64,000 bases of DNA, from the NCBI GenBank assembly GCA_903895595.1, contig CAITUP010000112.1:24889-88888 (forward strand), given 5' to 3'. Under the pieces are notes generated by a model, which worked only from the letters and a program-made list of their open reading frames with translations, searched no databases and was not told the origin of the DNA. The stretch comes from an uncultured Acetobacteraceae bacterium. GTDB lineage: Bacteria > Pseudomonadota > Alphaproteobacteria > Acetobacterales > Acetobacteraceae. This document shows, in pieces, positions 52,281 to 60,017 of this stretch (the first letter of the stretch is position 1; each line of letters begins with the position of its first letter). Position numbers and translations under genes: made by a program.

Positions 52281-53033
52281 ATGACGACGGGACGGCTGGA
52301 TCGCGGCGACGGCACGCATTTGGCGTGGATCAGGCAGGACGGGCGGGGGCCGACCATCGTGTTCCTGCCGGGCTTCCGCAGCGACATGACGGGCGACAAG
52401 GCGACCGCGCTGGCGGCGTTCGCGGCGGAACGCGGGCAGGCGATGCTGCGCTTCGACTACTCCGGCCATGGCGCCAGCGAGGGTGCGTTCCTGGACGGCA
52501 CCATCGGCCAATGGGCGTCCGACGCGCTGACGGCGATCGACCGGCTGACCGAGGGGCCGCTGATCCTCGTGGGCTCGTCGATGGGCGGCTGGATCGCTCT
52601 TTTGACGGCGTTGGCGCGGCCCGACCGCGTGACGGCCCTGGTGGGCATCGCCGCCGCCCCGGATTTCACGCAGCGTCTGATGTGGGACTCAATGGCCCCC
52701 GCCGAACGGGTCACGCTGGTGAATGAGGGCGTGCTGCATATCCCCAGCCAATACGGCGACCCGACCCCGATCACCCGGCGCTTGATCGAGGACGGCCGCG
52801 ATCGTCTGGTTCTGACCGCCCCGATCGCCTTCCCCGGCCGCGTGCGGCTGCTGCACGGCCAAGCCGACCCGGATGTCCCGTGGGAGCTGGCGTTGCGCAT
52901 CGCCGAACGGGTGACGTCCGACGATGTGGAGATCGTGCTGGTGAAGGACGGCGATCACCGCCTGTCCCGTCCGCGCGATCTGGCGCTACTGACCCGCACC
53001 GTCGGCGCGCTCCTGGAGCAGGATGGCGCGTAG
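52281..53033 (+). CDS. Alpha/beta hydrolase (ABHD10-like thioesterase/esterase)
   Basis: The 250-residue protein has FLPGFRSDMTGDKATALAAF, RFDYSGHGASEG, the nucleophile elbow LILVGSSMGGWIALL, VRLLHGQADPDVPW (acid) and KDGDHRLSRP (His). The GFxSDMxGxKA motif is characteristic for a subgroup related to mammalian ABHD10 and common in alphaproteobacteria, acting as a depalmitoylase or acyl esterase. Start at ATG 52281. The last 48 bases overlap the 3' end of the convergent epimerase gene. Confidence 0.9.
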   Translation: MTTGRLDRGDGTHLAWIRQDGRGPTIVFLPGFRSDMTGDKATALAAFAAERGQAMLRFDYSGHGASEGAFLDGTIGQWASDALTAIDRLTEGPLILVGSSMGGWIALLTALARPDRVTALVGIAAAPDFTQRLMWDSMAPAERVTLVNEGVLHIPSQYGDPTPITRRLIEDGRDRLVLTAPIAFPGRVRLLHGQADPDVPWELALRIAERVTSDDVEIVLVKDGDHRLSRPRDLALLTRTVGALLEQDGA

Positions 53034-53828
53034 CCCCTCGCGGTAGGTGGGATAGCGCCACGACAGGTTCAGCGCGGCTTTGGTCTTGGCGCAGGCGACC
53101 TTGCGGTTCTCGGCCCAGAAGCTTTTGGCCATCGGACTCATGGTCCGCAGCGCGTCGGCGAAGGCGATGTCCGGCGGCGGGTCGATCCCCAGCAGTCGTG
53201 CCGCCTCGGTCACGACGGCGGCACTTTCCGAGGGTTCGTCGTCCGATAAATTCAGGTTCCGACGCCCCGGCGGACGGTCCTGGCGCATGGCGGCGAGAAC
53301 CGCCAGAGCGATGTCGTCCCGATGAATGCGTCCAAACTGGTGCCCGGGCTTGATCGTGCGGCGAGCGGTTCCGGCGCGCAGGTCGTCGAAGGCGGATCGC
53401 CCCGGTCCGTAAATCCCAGCCAGCCGAAAAATATCCACCGCGACCGGGCACATGGCCCAGGAATCCTCGGCTTCTTTTCTGCGGAGCCCGCGCTGCTGCG
53501 TCGGGGCAGGGGGCGTGTCCTCATCCACCCACCCGCCGTCGCGGTTGCCGTAGACGACGGTGGAGGAAAGGTAGCCAATCCATCGGAGGTTTTTCGCCGC
53601 CGCAATGGCGGGGGCGTATCGGGCGAGGACGGGGTCCCCGCTTTCCCCGGGCGCGGCTGTGGTCAGGATGTGGGTGGCCTGGGCAATCTTTTGCGCCGCC
53701 GCGTCGAACGGGATCGTGCCTGGTTTGCCCGAGCGGGAGGTGGCGGTGACGGCGATGCCGGCAGCGGTAGCTTGGTCCGCGATGGCGCTGCCGGTGTAGC
53801 CGAGGCCGAAAATCAGGAGGTCAATCAT
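52986..53828 (-). CDS. NAD-dependent epimerase/dehydratase-like SDR
   Basis: The 280-residue extended SDR has the N-terminal nucleotide loop IFGLGYTGSAIADQA, a YLSSTVVYGNRDGGWVDED segment (Ser and the YG pair as in YeeZ/YlbG-like epimerases), FRLAGIYGPGRSAFDDLR and HRDDIALAVLAAM. It is the COG0451 type often annotated as SDR family oxidoreductase downstream of tRNA or cell-wall genes; substrate unknown. Start at ATG 53828. Its 3' end lies antisense inside the hydrolase gene, and both proteins look natural to their ends, so the overlap is genuine. Confidence 0.88.
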   Translation of the reverse strand: MIDLLIFGLGYTGSAIADQATAAGIAVTATSRSGKPGTIPFDAAAQKIAQATHILTTAAPGESGDPVLARYAPAIAAAKNLRWIGYLSSTVVYGNRDGGWVDEDTPPAPTQQRGLRRKEAEDSWAMCPVAVDIFRLAGIYGPGRSAFDDLRAGTARRTIKPGHQFGRIHRDDIALAVLAAMRQDRPPGRRNLNLSDDEPSESAAVVTEAARLLGIDPPPDIAFADALRTMSPMAKSFWAENRKVACAKTKAALNLSWRYPTYREGLRAILLQERADGAGQ

Positions 53829-53857
53829 GTGCCGCCGGTCCAGTCCGACCCACACCC

Positions 53858-53895
53858 GTCATGGTCGGGCTTGACCCGACCAACTCAGGCCAATG
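53858..53895. repeat. Dispersed palindromic repeat (REP-like)
   Basis: GTCATGGTCGGGCTTGACCC then GACCAACTCAGGCCAATGGG: one copy with the perfect GGTCGGG/CCCGACC core, between the epimerase start and the ABC permease end. The rest of 53896-54028 shows no feature. Confidence 0.8.
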
Positions 53896-54028
53896 GGATA
53901 AAAATGCCTGTGTTAAGCTCGTCCGTATCGAAATGAACGCTGAAAGCATAGACCGAAACCCCAACGACTGTGCCGCTATCGATGGCGCATAAGATTTCGG
54001 AAAAATGCTGCGGGACACGAGCGGCATC

Positions 54029-54784
54029 TCACCCATCCCCCCACCGCCGCAAAACCGCCCGCCCAAACGCCCCCAGCCCGAAATTGATGGAAATGCCCGC
54101 CACCGCCAGCAGCACCAGCGCCGCGAACATCCGCGGCATTTCCAGCCGGAAACTCGCCTCCAAAATCCGGTAAGCCAGCCCCGAGGCAAATCCGCCCGAC
54201 CCCGCCACCAGCTCCGCCACCACGGCCCCCACCAGCGCCAACCCGCCCGAAATCCGCAGCCCCGACAGGAAATACGGCAACGCCGCCGGCAGCCGCAGCA
54301 GCACCAGCGTTTTCCACCGCCCGGCGCCGTACAACCCAAATAAATCCCCCAGTTCGGGCGGCGGAGACGCCAGCCCCGTCGCCGTGTTCGCGAACAGCGG
54401 AAAGAATGCCACGATCGTCGCGCACACCACCAAAGACGTGAACGGATCGCCCACCCAAATAATGATCAGCGGCGCGATCGCCGGCAGCGGCGTGACCTGC
54501 AACGCCACCGCCCACGGCTGAATCGCCGCCTGCGCCATCCGGCTCGTCGCCATCGCGATCGCCATCGACCCGCCGAGCACCGCCGCGACCAGCAGTGCCA
54601 CGAAGGTTACTGTCAGGGTGGAGGCCAAAGACACCAACAACCCGCCGGGGTCCGCCAGAAACGCCCCCACCACCGCCAGCGGCCCCGGCAGGATGTAGAC
54701 CGGCACCTCCGCCAGCCGCACGACGCTTTCCCAAAGCACAAGCGCCAGCAACCCGAAGAAGAAAGGAGCGATCCGCGGGATCAT
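54029..54784 (-). CDS. ABC transporter permease (SsuC/TauC/ThiX type)
   Basis: The 251-residue protein has six hydrophobic segments and the EAA-type cytoplasmic loop (GLYGAGRWKTLVLLRLPAAL). The opening ALVLWESVVRLAEVPVYILPGP is usual for the BPD_transp_1 permeases of nitrate/taurine/aliphatic sulfonate and pyrimidine-precursor systems. It overlaps the ATPase gene by four bases. With the ATPase and the NMT1/THI5-like binding protein it makes a complete importer. Confidence 0.92.
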   Translation of the reverse strand: MIPRIAPFFFGLLALVLWESVVRLAEVPVYILPGPLAVVGAFLADPGGLLVSLASTLTVTFVALLVAAVLGGSMAIAMATSRMAQAAIQPWAVALQVTPLPAIAPLIIIWVGDPFTSLVVCATIVAFFPLFANTATGLASPPPELGDLFGLYGAGRWKTLVLLRLPAALPYFLSGLRISGGLALVGAVVAELVAGSGGFASGLAYRILEASFRLEMPRMFAALVLLAVAGISINFGLGAFGRAVLRRWGDG

Positions 54785-55518
54785 CGCAGCTCGGCCTCCA
54801 TCGCCTGGGAAATCTCCGCCACCAGCGCCGCATAGGCCGGGTCCAGCCGCGTATCGGCGCTGTGCGAGACGGAAGAATCCATTTCCCGCGCGATACGGCC
54901 GGGCCGAGGCGTCATCAGCACCACCCGCCGCGCCAGAAACGCCGCCTCATAAATCGAGTGCGTTACGAACACGACGGTGCAGCCGATGGATGCGTGCAGT
55001 GCCAGCAGATCGGCCTGCAGCTTATGCCGGGTGAATTCGTCCAGCGCCGCGAACGGCTCATCCATCAGCAACAATCTCGGCTTCGTCACCAGTGCTCGGG
55101 CGATCGACACGCGCATGCGCATGCCGCCCGATAGCTGCCGAGGCCGAGAACTCTCGAACCCCTTCAACCCCACGCGTGCCAAAACCGCGGCGATGGCCGG
55201 TTCCGCCTGGTCGCGCGAGATGCCGCGCAGCCGCAACGGCAGCCAGACATTGTCGGCTGTGCTCGCCCAAGGCAGCAGCGTCGCGTCCTGAAAGACATAC
55301 CCGACCTCCCCCGGCGCGGGCGGCTGCCCAGCGTCCCAGGTCAGCGTCCCGCTGTCCGGGCGGTCCAACCCGGCGATCAGCCGCAACAGCGTCGATTTCC
55401 CGCAGCCGGAGGGCCCGAGCAGCGCCACGAAATCGCCGGCGTTCAGACGCAGCGACGCGTCGCGCAAAGCCTCCGTGCCCGTGGGGAAGCGGCGCCCGAC
55501 ACTGGAAATGGTCAGCAT
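54781..55518 (-). CDS. ABC transporter ATP-binding protein (SsuB/TauB/ThiZ type)
   Basis: The 245-residue ATPase has Walker A LLGPSGCGKSTLLRLIAG, signature RQLSGGMRMRVSIARALV, and Walker B LLLMDEPFAALDEFTR, followed by VVFVTHSIYEAAFLARRVVL. This is the nitrate/sulfonate/bicarbonate group. It lies between the permease and the binding protein genes, but a 148-base gap with an inverted repeat (55554-55637) separates it from the latter. Confidence 0.95.
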   Translation of the reverse strand: MLTISSVGRRFPTGTEALRDASLRLNAGDFVALLGPSGCGKSTLLRLIAGLDRPDSGTLTWDAGQPPAPGEVGYVFQDATLLPWASTADNVWLPLRLRGISRDQAEPAIAAVLARVGLKGFESSRPRQLSGGMRMRVSIARALVTKPRLLLMDEPFAALDEFTRHKLQADLLALHASIGCTVVFVTHSIYEAAFLARRVVLMTPRPGRIAREMDSSVSHSADTRLDPAYAALVAEISQAMEAELR

Positions 55519-55553
55519 GCGGGTTGGGGCACGACGCCAACCACCCCCCCACT

Positions 55554-55637
55554 GTCATCCTCGGAGAAGGCCGAGGACCCACGCCCTCTTCCCGCACCAA
55601 GCAAAGGCGCGGGCCTTCGGCCTTCGCCGAGGATGAC
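55554..55637. repeat. Inverted repeat within the ABC operon
   Basis: The arms GTCATCCTCGGAGAAGGCC (from 55554) and GGCCTTCGCCGAGGATGAC (to 55637) match at 20 of 21 positions around a 42-base spacer. It lies between the binding-protein and ATPase genes of one operon. Such GTCATCCTCGG palindromes are common in alphaproteobacteria; here it could form a stem in the mRNA that lowers downstream expression. Confidence 0.75.
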
Positions 55638-55666
55638 GCGGTGGAACGAGAGGCCGGCAACCCTCA

Positions 55667-56641
55667 TCACTTCCCCATCCCCGCCTTTTGGTTCACAAAT
55701 TGCAACGTATAAGCCTTCGTCGCGTCCAACCCCGCCGGATAAATCCCCTGATCCCGCACCGAGGCATAAAACGCCGCCCACCGCGCCGCCGCCATCGCCC
55801 CGATCCCGTCCTTGGCCGCGTCGCCCGAGTCCAGAATACCGTGCTTCTTCAAAGACTCCCGCCCATACGCCATCAACGCGTCGGTCATCTCCGGATTTTC
55901 CTTCTTGATCAGCGCATTCCCCGGCGCCGGATCGCCGTTCAGATAGGAATACCAGCCCTCGATCGAAGCCTCGATAAACCGTTTCACCTGATCCGGATTC
56001 TCGCGAATGCGCTTATCGGAAGTCGCGATCAGGCTCGCATACCCGGTAAACCCGGCATCGGCGACCAGCATCACCACCGGTTCCTCATGCGCGGTTTCCT
56101 TGATGGAGAACGGTTCCGATCCCAAAAATCCCTGCTGGATCGCGGTCTTGTCCGACAGGAACGGCGCCAGATTGAACGTGTAAGGCCGGATCTGCGCGTC
56201 GGTGTAACCGAACCGAGCCTTGAGGAAGTTCCACCACCCCACGCGGGTGTCGGAACTGATCATGATCGGTTTGCCCTTCAATGCCGCGAACGTATCGTTC
56301 CCCTGGCCGGCATGGGCGATCAGGACGGACGGGTCCTTTTGGAACATCGACGCGACGGTACGGAAGGGTATGTTTTCCTTGACGAAATTCAGCGCCAAAA
56401 ACGAATTGGAGCTGATGTTGTAATCCAGCCGCCCCGCCAGCAGCAGCTGCGTGTGGTTCACCTGCGGCCCGCCCTGTTTCACCGTCACGTCCAGGCCATG
56501 CTTGGCATAAATGCCCGTGGCGACAGCCTGATAATAGCCGCCGTATTCGGCCTCGGCCTTCCAATCCAGGCCGAAGGTGACCGTTTCGGCATGCACGGCG
56601 CAGGGCAACAGGGTCAGAACGGCGGCAAGAAGGCGGCGCAT
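55667..56641 (-). CDS. ABC transporter substrate-binding protein, NMT1/THI5-like
   Basis: The 324-residue protein has a signal peptide (MRRLLAAVLTLLPCAVHA) and an NMT1/THI5-like mature domain: VTFGLDWKAEAEYGGYYQAV, GIYAKHGLDVTVKQGGPQVN, LLLAGRLDYNISSNSFLALN and DTRVGWWNFLKARFGYTD. ThiY-like members bind formylaminopyrimidine, but the pyrimidine-specific residues cannot be judged here, and no TPP riboswitch is seen upstream. The TauD-type dioxygenase gene directly upstream suggests another N- or S-containing ligand. Start at ATG 56641. Confidence 0.9.
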   Translation of the reverse strand: MRRLLAAVLTLLPCAVHAETVTFGLDWKAEAEYGGYYQAVATGIYAKHGLDVTVKQGGPQVNHTQLLLAGRLDYNISSNSFLALNFVKENIPFRTVASMFQKDPSVLIAHAGQGNDTFAALKGKPIMISSDTRVGWWNFLKARFGYTDAQIRPYTFNLAPFLSDKTAIQQGFLGSEPFSIKETAHEEPVVMLVADAGFTGYASLIATSDKRIRENPDQVKRFIEASIEGWYSYLNGDPAPGNALIKKENPEMTDALMAYGRESLKKHGILDSGDAAKDGIGAMAAARWAAFYASVRDQGIYPAGLDATKAYTLQFVNQKAGMGK

Positions 56642-56706
56642 GGTGGGACTCCCTGGGGTTGTTGGGCCCGACAATGGCATCGCCGCCCCGTCGCTTCAAA
56701 CCCCCG

Positions 56707-57561
56707 CTAAAACGGCCGGTCCCCGCTAATCTGCGTCCGGTGCATAATCCGCCGCGTGCTCCCCGCGAATTCCTCCCGCCGGTGCAGCGCCGCTCGGTTG
56801 TCCCACAACACCAGATCGCCCACCTGCCACGTCTGAGTCCAAACGTGTTCCGCCTGCGTCGCATGATCCCAAAGCGCGTCCAACAGCGCTTCGGACTCCG
56901 CCAGTTCCAGGCCGGGGACATAAGCATTCCGCCGCCGCCCGAGGAACAGGCACGGCCGCCCGGTGATCGGATGCGTGCGCACGATCGGATGCACCGCGCC
57001 CGGCGTCTTGCGCGGATCGGTGACGTCCTCGAACCCCACGCGCAACTGCCCGACACTGTTGAGGCTGGAATCGTGAACGCAGGTCAAACCGGCGATGCGC
57101 TCTTTCAACTCCGCTGGCAGCGTCTCGTAGGCAGTGTACATATTGGCGAAGCTGGTTTCGCCGCCGGAGGGCGGAATTTCCAGCGCATACAAAGCGCTCG
57201 CCATCGGCGGCACCGGCACGTAGCTCATGTCGGAGTGCCACTTCGCTTCGTAATGCCCCAGTCCGCCCAGGGCGCGCCCATTCTCCACCACGTTGGAGAT
57301 GACGTTCACGTAGTCGCTGGAGTCCTCCATCTGCCGCATCTCGGACTTGGCATGGCGAGGGTTGCGGTCCAGCGCGCCGAAATTGCGGCTGAACGCCATC
57401 AACTGGTCGTCGGTCAACGACTGGCCGCGAAACCGCAGCACCAGATGATCCATCCAGGCGCGGGCGATCGCACCGTAGTCCGCGGCCGACAGTGGCTGCG
57501 ACAGATCGACTCCGTCGATGTCGGCGCCGAGCGCGGCACCGCTGGGGATAGCGAGGGGCAT
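56707..57561 (-). CDS. TauD/TfdA family Fe(II)/2-oxoglutarate dioxygenase (first cassette)
   Basis: The 284-residue enzyme has the family fold and iron ligands: WHSDMSYVPVP (HxD), and a late His in NRAALHRREEF, with the 2-oxoglutarate-binding Arg in TRRIMHRT. It begins MPLAIPSGAALGADIDGVDL, typical for TauD. These enzymes open sulfonates, sulfates, phosphonates or aryloxyalkanoates by hydroxylation. It lies 66 bases upstream of the binding protein gene of the complete ABC importer, so the imported compound is probably its substrate. Confidence 0.92.
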   Translation of the reverse strand: MPLAIPSGAALGADIDGVDLSQPLSAADYGAIARAWMDHLVLRFRGQSLTDDQLMAFSRNFGALDRNPRHAKSEMRQMEDSSDYVNVISNVVENGRALGGLGHYEAKWHSDMSYVPVPPMASALYALEIPPSGGETSFANMYTAYETLPAELKERIAGLTCVHDSSLNSVGQLRVGFEDVTDPRKTPGAVHPIVRTHPITGRPCLFLGRRRNAYVPGLELAESEALLDALWDHATQAEHVWTQTWQVGDLVLWDNRAALHRREEFAGSTRRIMHRTQISGDRPF

Positions 57562-57593
57562 GGGGACGTCCTCCGGTTATGGAAGAACGCAGG

Positions 57594-58130
57594 TTACGGC
57601 TTCGGCGCGGCCTTGGCGACAGCGGCGGCAACCAACGGTTCGAGCTGGGCGAGGACAGTCTTGTAGAAATCCATCGGCTTGCCGAAGGCGTCCAGAACCT
57701 CCGCGTTCGTGCCGGTGGCGTATTCGGACATGGTGAAAACCTTGTCCTTGATTTCCGGGAAATGCCCGACGACCCAGGTCTTGTGGGCATCGGTCATGGT
57801 CAAGACGACGTCGGAGAACACGGCCTCCTGAGCGCCGAACTGTGCCGCCCTATGCCGCGAAATATCGATTCCGCGATGGCGCAGCAGCGTGACGAAGTTC
57901 GGTTCGGGCGCCGTGTTGTAGGGGTTCAGATTGACCGCGCGGGAGATCACTTGCGCGTTCAGATGCCGCTTGACGATCGCCGCGGTGGCCAGCGCCTCGG
58001 CGGTAACGCTGCGGCCGGTGTTGCCTGTATCGACGAAGGCGATGCGGACGGGGCGGGGGGCGGACATGGCGGGCATAATCCCCAAGGTCAGCAGCAGGGC
58101 GGTGGTCAGCATGGCACGCTTGGCGATCAT
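57594..58130 (-). CDS. Secreted low-molecular-weight phosphatase-fold protein with Cys-to-Asp active site
   Basis: The 178-residue protein has a signal peptide (MIAKRAMLTTALLLTLGIMP, cleavage near AMSA) and then the LMW protein tyrosine phosphatase/arsenate reductase fold. The P-loop, usually VCxGNxCRS, reads FVDTGNTGRSVTAEALA: position 34 is Asp (codon GAT) where the nucleophilic Cys should be, while Arg40 is kept. The late VLDAFGKPMDFYKTV matches the general-acid DP(F/Y) loop. It cannot act through a cysteinyl-phosphate. It might bind an oxyanion or use Asp as a nucleophile. Start at 58130 with GGGAGAAGACG upstream; 32 bases before the TauD gene, so it may be in that operon. Confidence 0.82.
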   Translation of the reverse strand: MIAKRAMLTTALLLTLGIMPAMSAPRPVRIAFVDTGNTGRSVTAEALATAAIVKRHLNAQVISRAVNLNPYNTAPEPNFVTLLRHRGIDISRHRAAQFGAQEAVFSDVVLTMTDAHKTWVVGHFPEIKDKVFTMSEYATGTNAEVLDAFGKPMDFYKTVLAQLEPLVAAAVAKAAPKP

Positions 58131-58469
58131 CGTCTTCTCCCGGGGTGGTGCGATGCGCGTATCGGATGTGCGGCGGCCAGGGAAATGACAGTTCGATGTC
58201 AAGCGGCCCATGCCGCGGGGTTTTTGGGCGCTACGTCGGCAATATACGACATTCGGTTAACGAACAGCGACGCGCTGTCGCACGTACCCATCGCGGCGAT
58301 CGGTTTCCGGACCGTAGTCGGAACTATAATAAATAAGTTCACAATCGTGTGATAAATCGCTTTTTCCGGGTTCGGGGGGCTTCTCAATCCACGATGCGGT
58401 TAGTACCGAGTAACCGCATCATGAGTTGGGTATCGGACCTGCATCCTCAATGAACGCTGGAGAATAAGA
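58131..58469. other. Intergenic region with AT-rich tract and hairpin
   Basis: This 339-base gap between two divergent genes holds a TTGACA-like box for the leftward genes (minus strand, about 58201-58196) and a strongly AT-rich tract near 58322-58360 (ACTATAATAAATAAG) that may contain the rightward promoter. A perfect 10-bp inverted repeat, GATGCGGTTA (58393-58402) and TAACCGCATC (58411-58420), lies 50 bases before the orphan gene start and could be an operator or leader hairpin. Confidence 0.55.
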
Positions 58470-59177
58470 ATGCTCACGGGCATGCAAGCAACGAATATCG
58501 CCGCCAGCTACGACTACCTGCTGCAGACAGCGCAAATCCTAATCAACTCAGGAGCCGACCCCGCCGAGGTAGAGACGATCGTCAGCGAACTGGCGCCGCT
58601 TTACGACCTTTCGCCGCCGAAATTCCAAAAGCAGGATATTTTTCAGATCGACCAGCCGCCGATGGCGGCCGCTGCGAGCCCGCGGATCGAACTGCCGAGC
58701 GCACGGGAACTCCCCTGGTATGAGGATGCCCTCATCGGGGCGGCATTGTACGCCGTCCCACCGCTCGGCGCCACCGTAACCGCCGCGCGTGTCATGGCCG
58801 CTTCCACGGGCAGGACCATCGGCATCGGCCCACAAATAAGTGGCGGCTTCGGGGCCGGCGGCTCCCTGGGCGCCGGCTTGTTGATTACGAACCAAGGCAA
58901 ACTTGGTGCGTATGGGTCGGTAGGGGGCGCGGCCGGACTCATAGCCAGCATATCGTTGACCCTTCAGTTCACGATCGTCGGTGGCGGGGTCGAGGTTTTC
59001 GGGGGAACCTGTTTGGGGGTCGGCATAGGTGGCGGCGAGATTGTCGCTGGAAATATGGCGGCGTTGATCAGTTTGGACTCTCGACCCAGATTCATCGGCA
59101 TAAGCGTCGGTGGGGGCGTTGGGGTCGGCATACCGTTCGAAGTATTTGTTACCGCACAGCACACTTGGACGACATGA
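58470..59177 (+). CDS. Orphan glycine-rich protein of unknown function
   Basis: I do not recognise the 235-residue protein. It starts MLTGMQATNIAASYDYLLQT with a mainly helical N-terminal part (to about residue 70), then a long Gly-rich, weakly hydrophobic segment from about residue 95 (GIGPQISGGFGAGGSLGAGL, VGGAAGLIASISLTLQFTIV, GGGVEVFGGTCLGVGIGGGE, ISVGGGVGVGIPFEVFV). The alternating Gly/hydrophobic pattern suggests beta-strands, perhaps pore-forming or membrane-inserting, as in some toxins and lipocalin-like barrels. No signal peptide. GGAGAATAAGA precedes the ATG. Its codon usage is less GC-biased than that of neighbours, which hints at acquisition. Confidence 0.65.
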   Translation: MLTGMQATNIAASYDYLLQTAQILINSGADPAEVETIVSELAPLYDLSPPKFQKQDIFQIDQPPMAAAASPRIELPSARELPWYEDALIGAALYAVPPLGATVTAARVMAASTGRTIGIGPQISGGFGAGGSLGAGLLITNQGKLGAYGSVGGAAGLIASISLTLQFTIVGGGVEVFGGTCLGVGIGGGEIVAGNMAALISLDSRPRFIGISVGGGVGVGIPFEVFVTAQHTWTT

Positions 59178-59179
59178 TC

Positions 59180-59221
59180 GACGGTATGGTGTCCTCCGGT
59201 GACGGAGGACACCATACCGTC
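59180..59221. terminator. Perfect 19-bp hairpin after the orphan gene
   Basis: The arms 59180-59198 (GACGGTATGGTGTCCTCCG) and 59203-59221 are exact complements around a GTGA tetraloop, starting three bases after the stop. It is the longest uninterrupted stem in the window with such a small loop. No T-run follows. It probably stabilises or terminates the mRNA of the orphan gene; it lies 28 bases from the convergent ABC ATPase stop. Confidence 0.7.
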
Positions 59222-59249
59222 TCTTCGGCTGGCGATCAGTCCAATCGTG

Positions 59250-60017
59250 CTAGGGGTCTCCACCCTGTTTCAGCAACTCCCAAATCTGCCGCCGGATCGC
59301 CAAAAATTCCGGACTGGTCTTCAACATCTCGTCCCGAGGGCGTCCGAACGGCACTGGAATATCCCGTTGAATCCGCGCCGGCCTTGGCGACAGCACGATA
59401 ACCCGATCCGCGAGATAAATCGCTTCCTCGATACTATGGGTCACGAACAGCACCGTTTTCGGATCGGTCTGCCATATCCGCAACAATTCGTCCTGCAACA
59501 AATCCCGGGTCTGCAAATCCAGCGCCCCGAACGGCTCGTCCATCAGCAGAATATCCGGCCGCACCGCCAACGCTCGGGCAATGCCGACGCGTTGCTGCAT
59601 CCCGCCCGAGAGTTGATGCGGATACGACCCCGCGAAACCGCTCAAGCCCACCATGTCGATATACCGTCGCGCGGTATCCAAACGCTCCCGCTTGCCGACC
59701 CCCTGCATTTCCAGTCCGAAGGCTACGTTTTCCAGCGCCGTCCGCCATGGAAACAGATCGAAGCCCTGAAACACCATCGCTCGACCAGCGCCAGGACCAA
59801 CGACCGGTTTGCCGTCGATTTCGATCCGCCCGCCATCGGGTGCGTCCAACCCATCGATTATCCGCAGCAACGTCGATTTGCCGCAGCCGCTCGGGCCGAT
59901 AATGGCCACGAACTGCAAATCCGCGATTTCGACGGAAAAATCCTCGAACACCGTCAGACCGTTCCCGTAACGGCGCGTCAGCCCGACGGTGCGGAGCTTT
60001 ACCCGAGGCGTTTCCAT
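59250..60017 (-). CDS. ABC transporter ATP-binding protein (second TauD cassette)
   Basis: The 255-residue ATPase belongs to the nitrate/taurine group: IGPSGCGKSTLLRIIDGLDA, HQLSGGMQQRVGIARALAVR, ILLMDEPFGALDLQTRDLLQ and VLFVTHSIEEAIYLADRVIV. It is the last gene of a leftward cassette TauD-binding protein-ATPase. No permease gene follows: the next feature is the hairpin of the convergent orphan gene. It overlaps the binding protein gene by 19 bases. Confidence 0.95.
   Translation of the reverse strand: METPRVKLRTVGLTRRYGNGLTVFEDFSVEIADLQFVAIIGPSGCGKSTLLRIIDGLDAPDGGRIEIDGKPVVGPGAGRAMVFQGFDLFPWRTALENVAFGLEMQGVGKRERLDTARRYIDMVGLSGFAGSYPHQLSGGMQQRVGIARALAVRPDILLMDEPFGALDLQTRDLLQDELLRIWQTDPKTVLFVTHSIEEAIYLADRVIVLSPRPARIQRDIPVPFGRPRDEMLKTSPEFLAIRRQIWELLKQGGDP

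Noticed and set aside
55500..56710. A TPP riboswitch upstream of the NMT1/THI5-like binding protein gene
   Set aside because: No CTGAGA and no GAACCTGA-type core is present between the TauD and binding protein genes.
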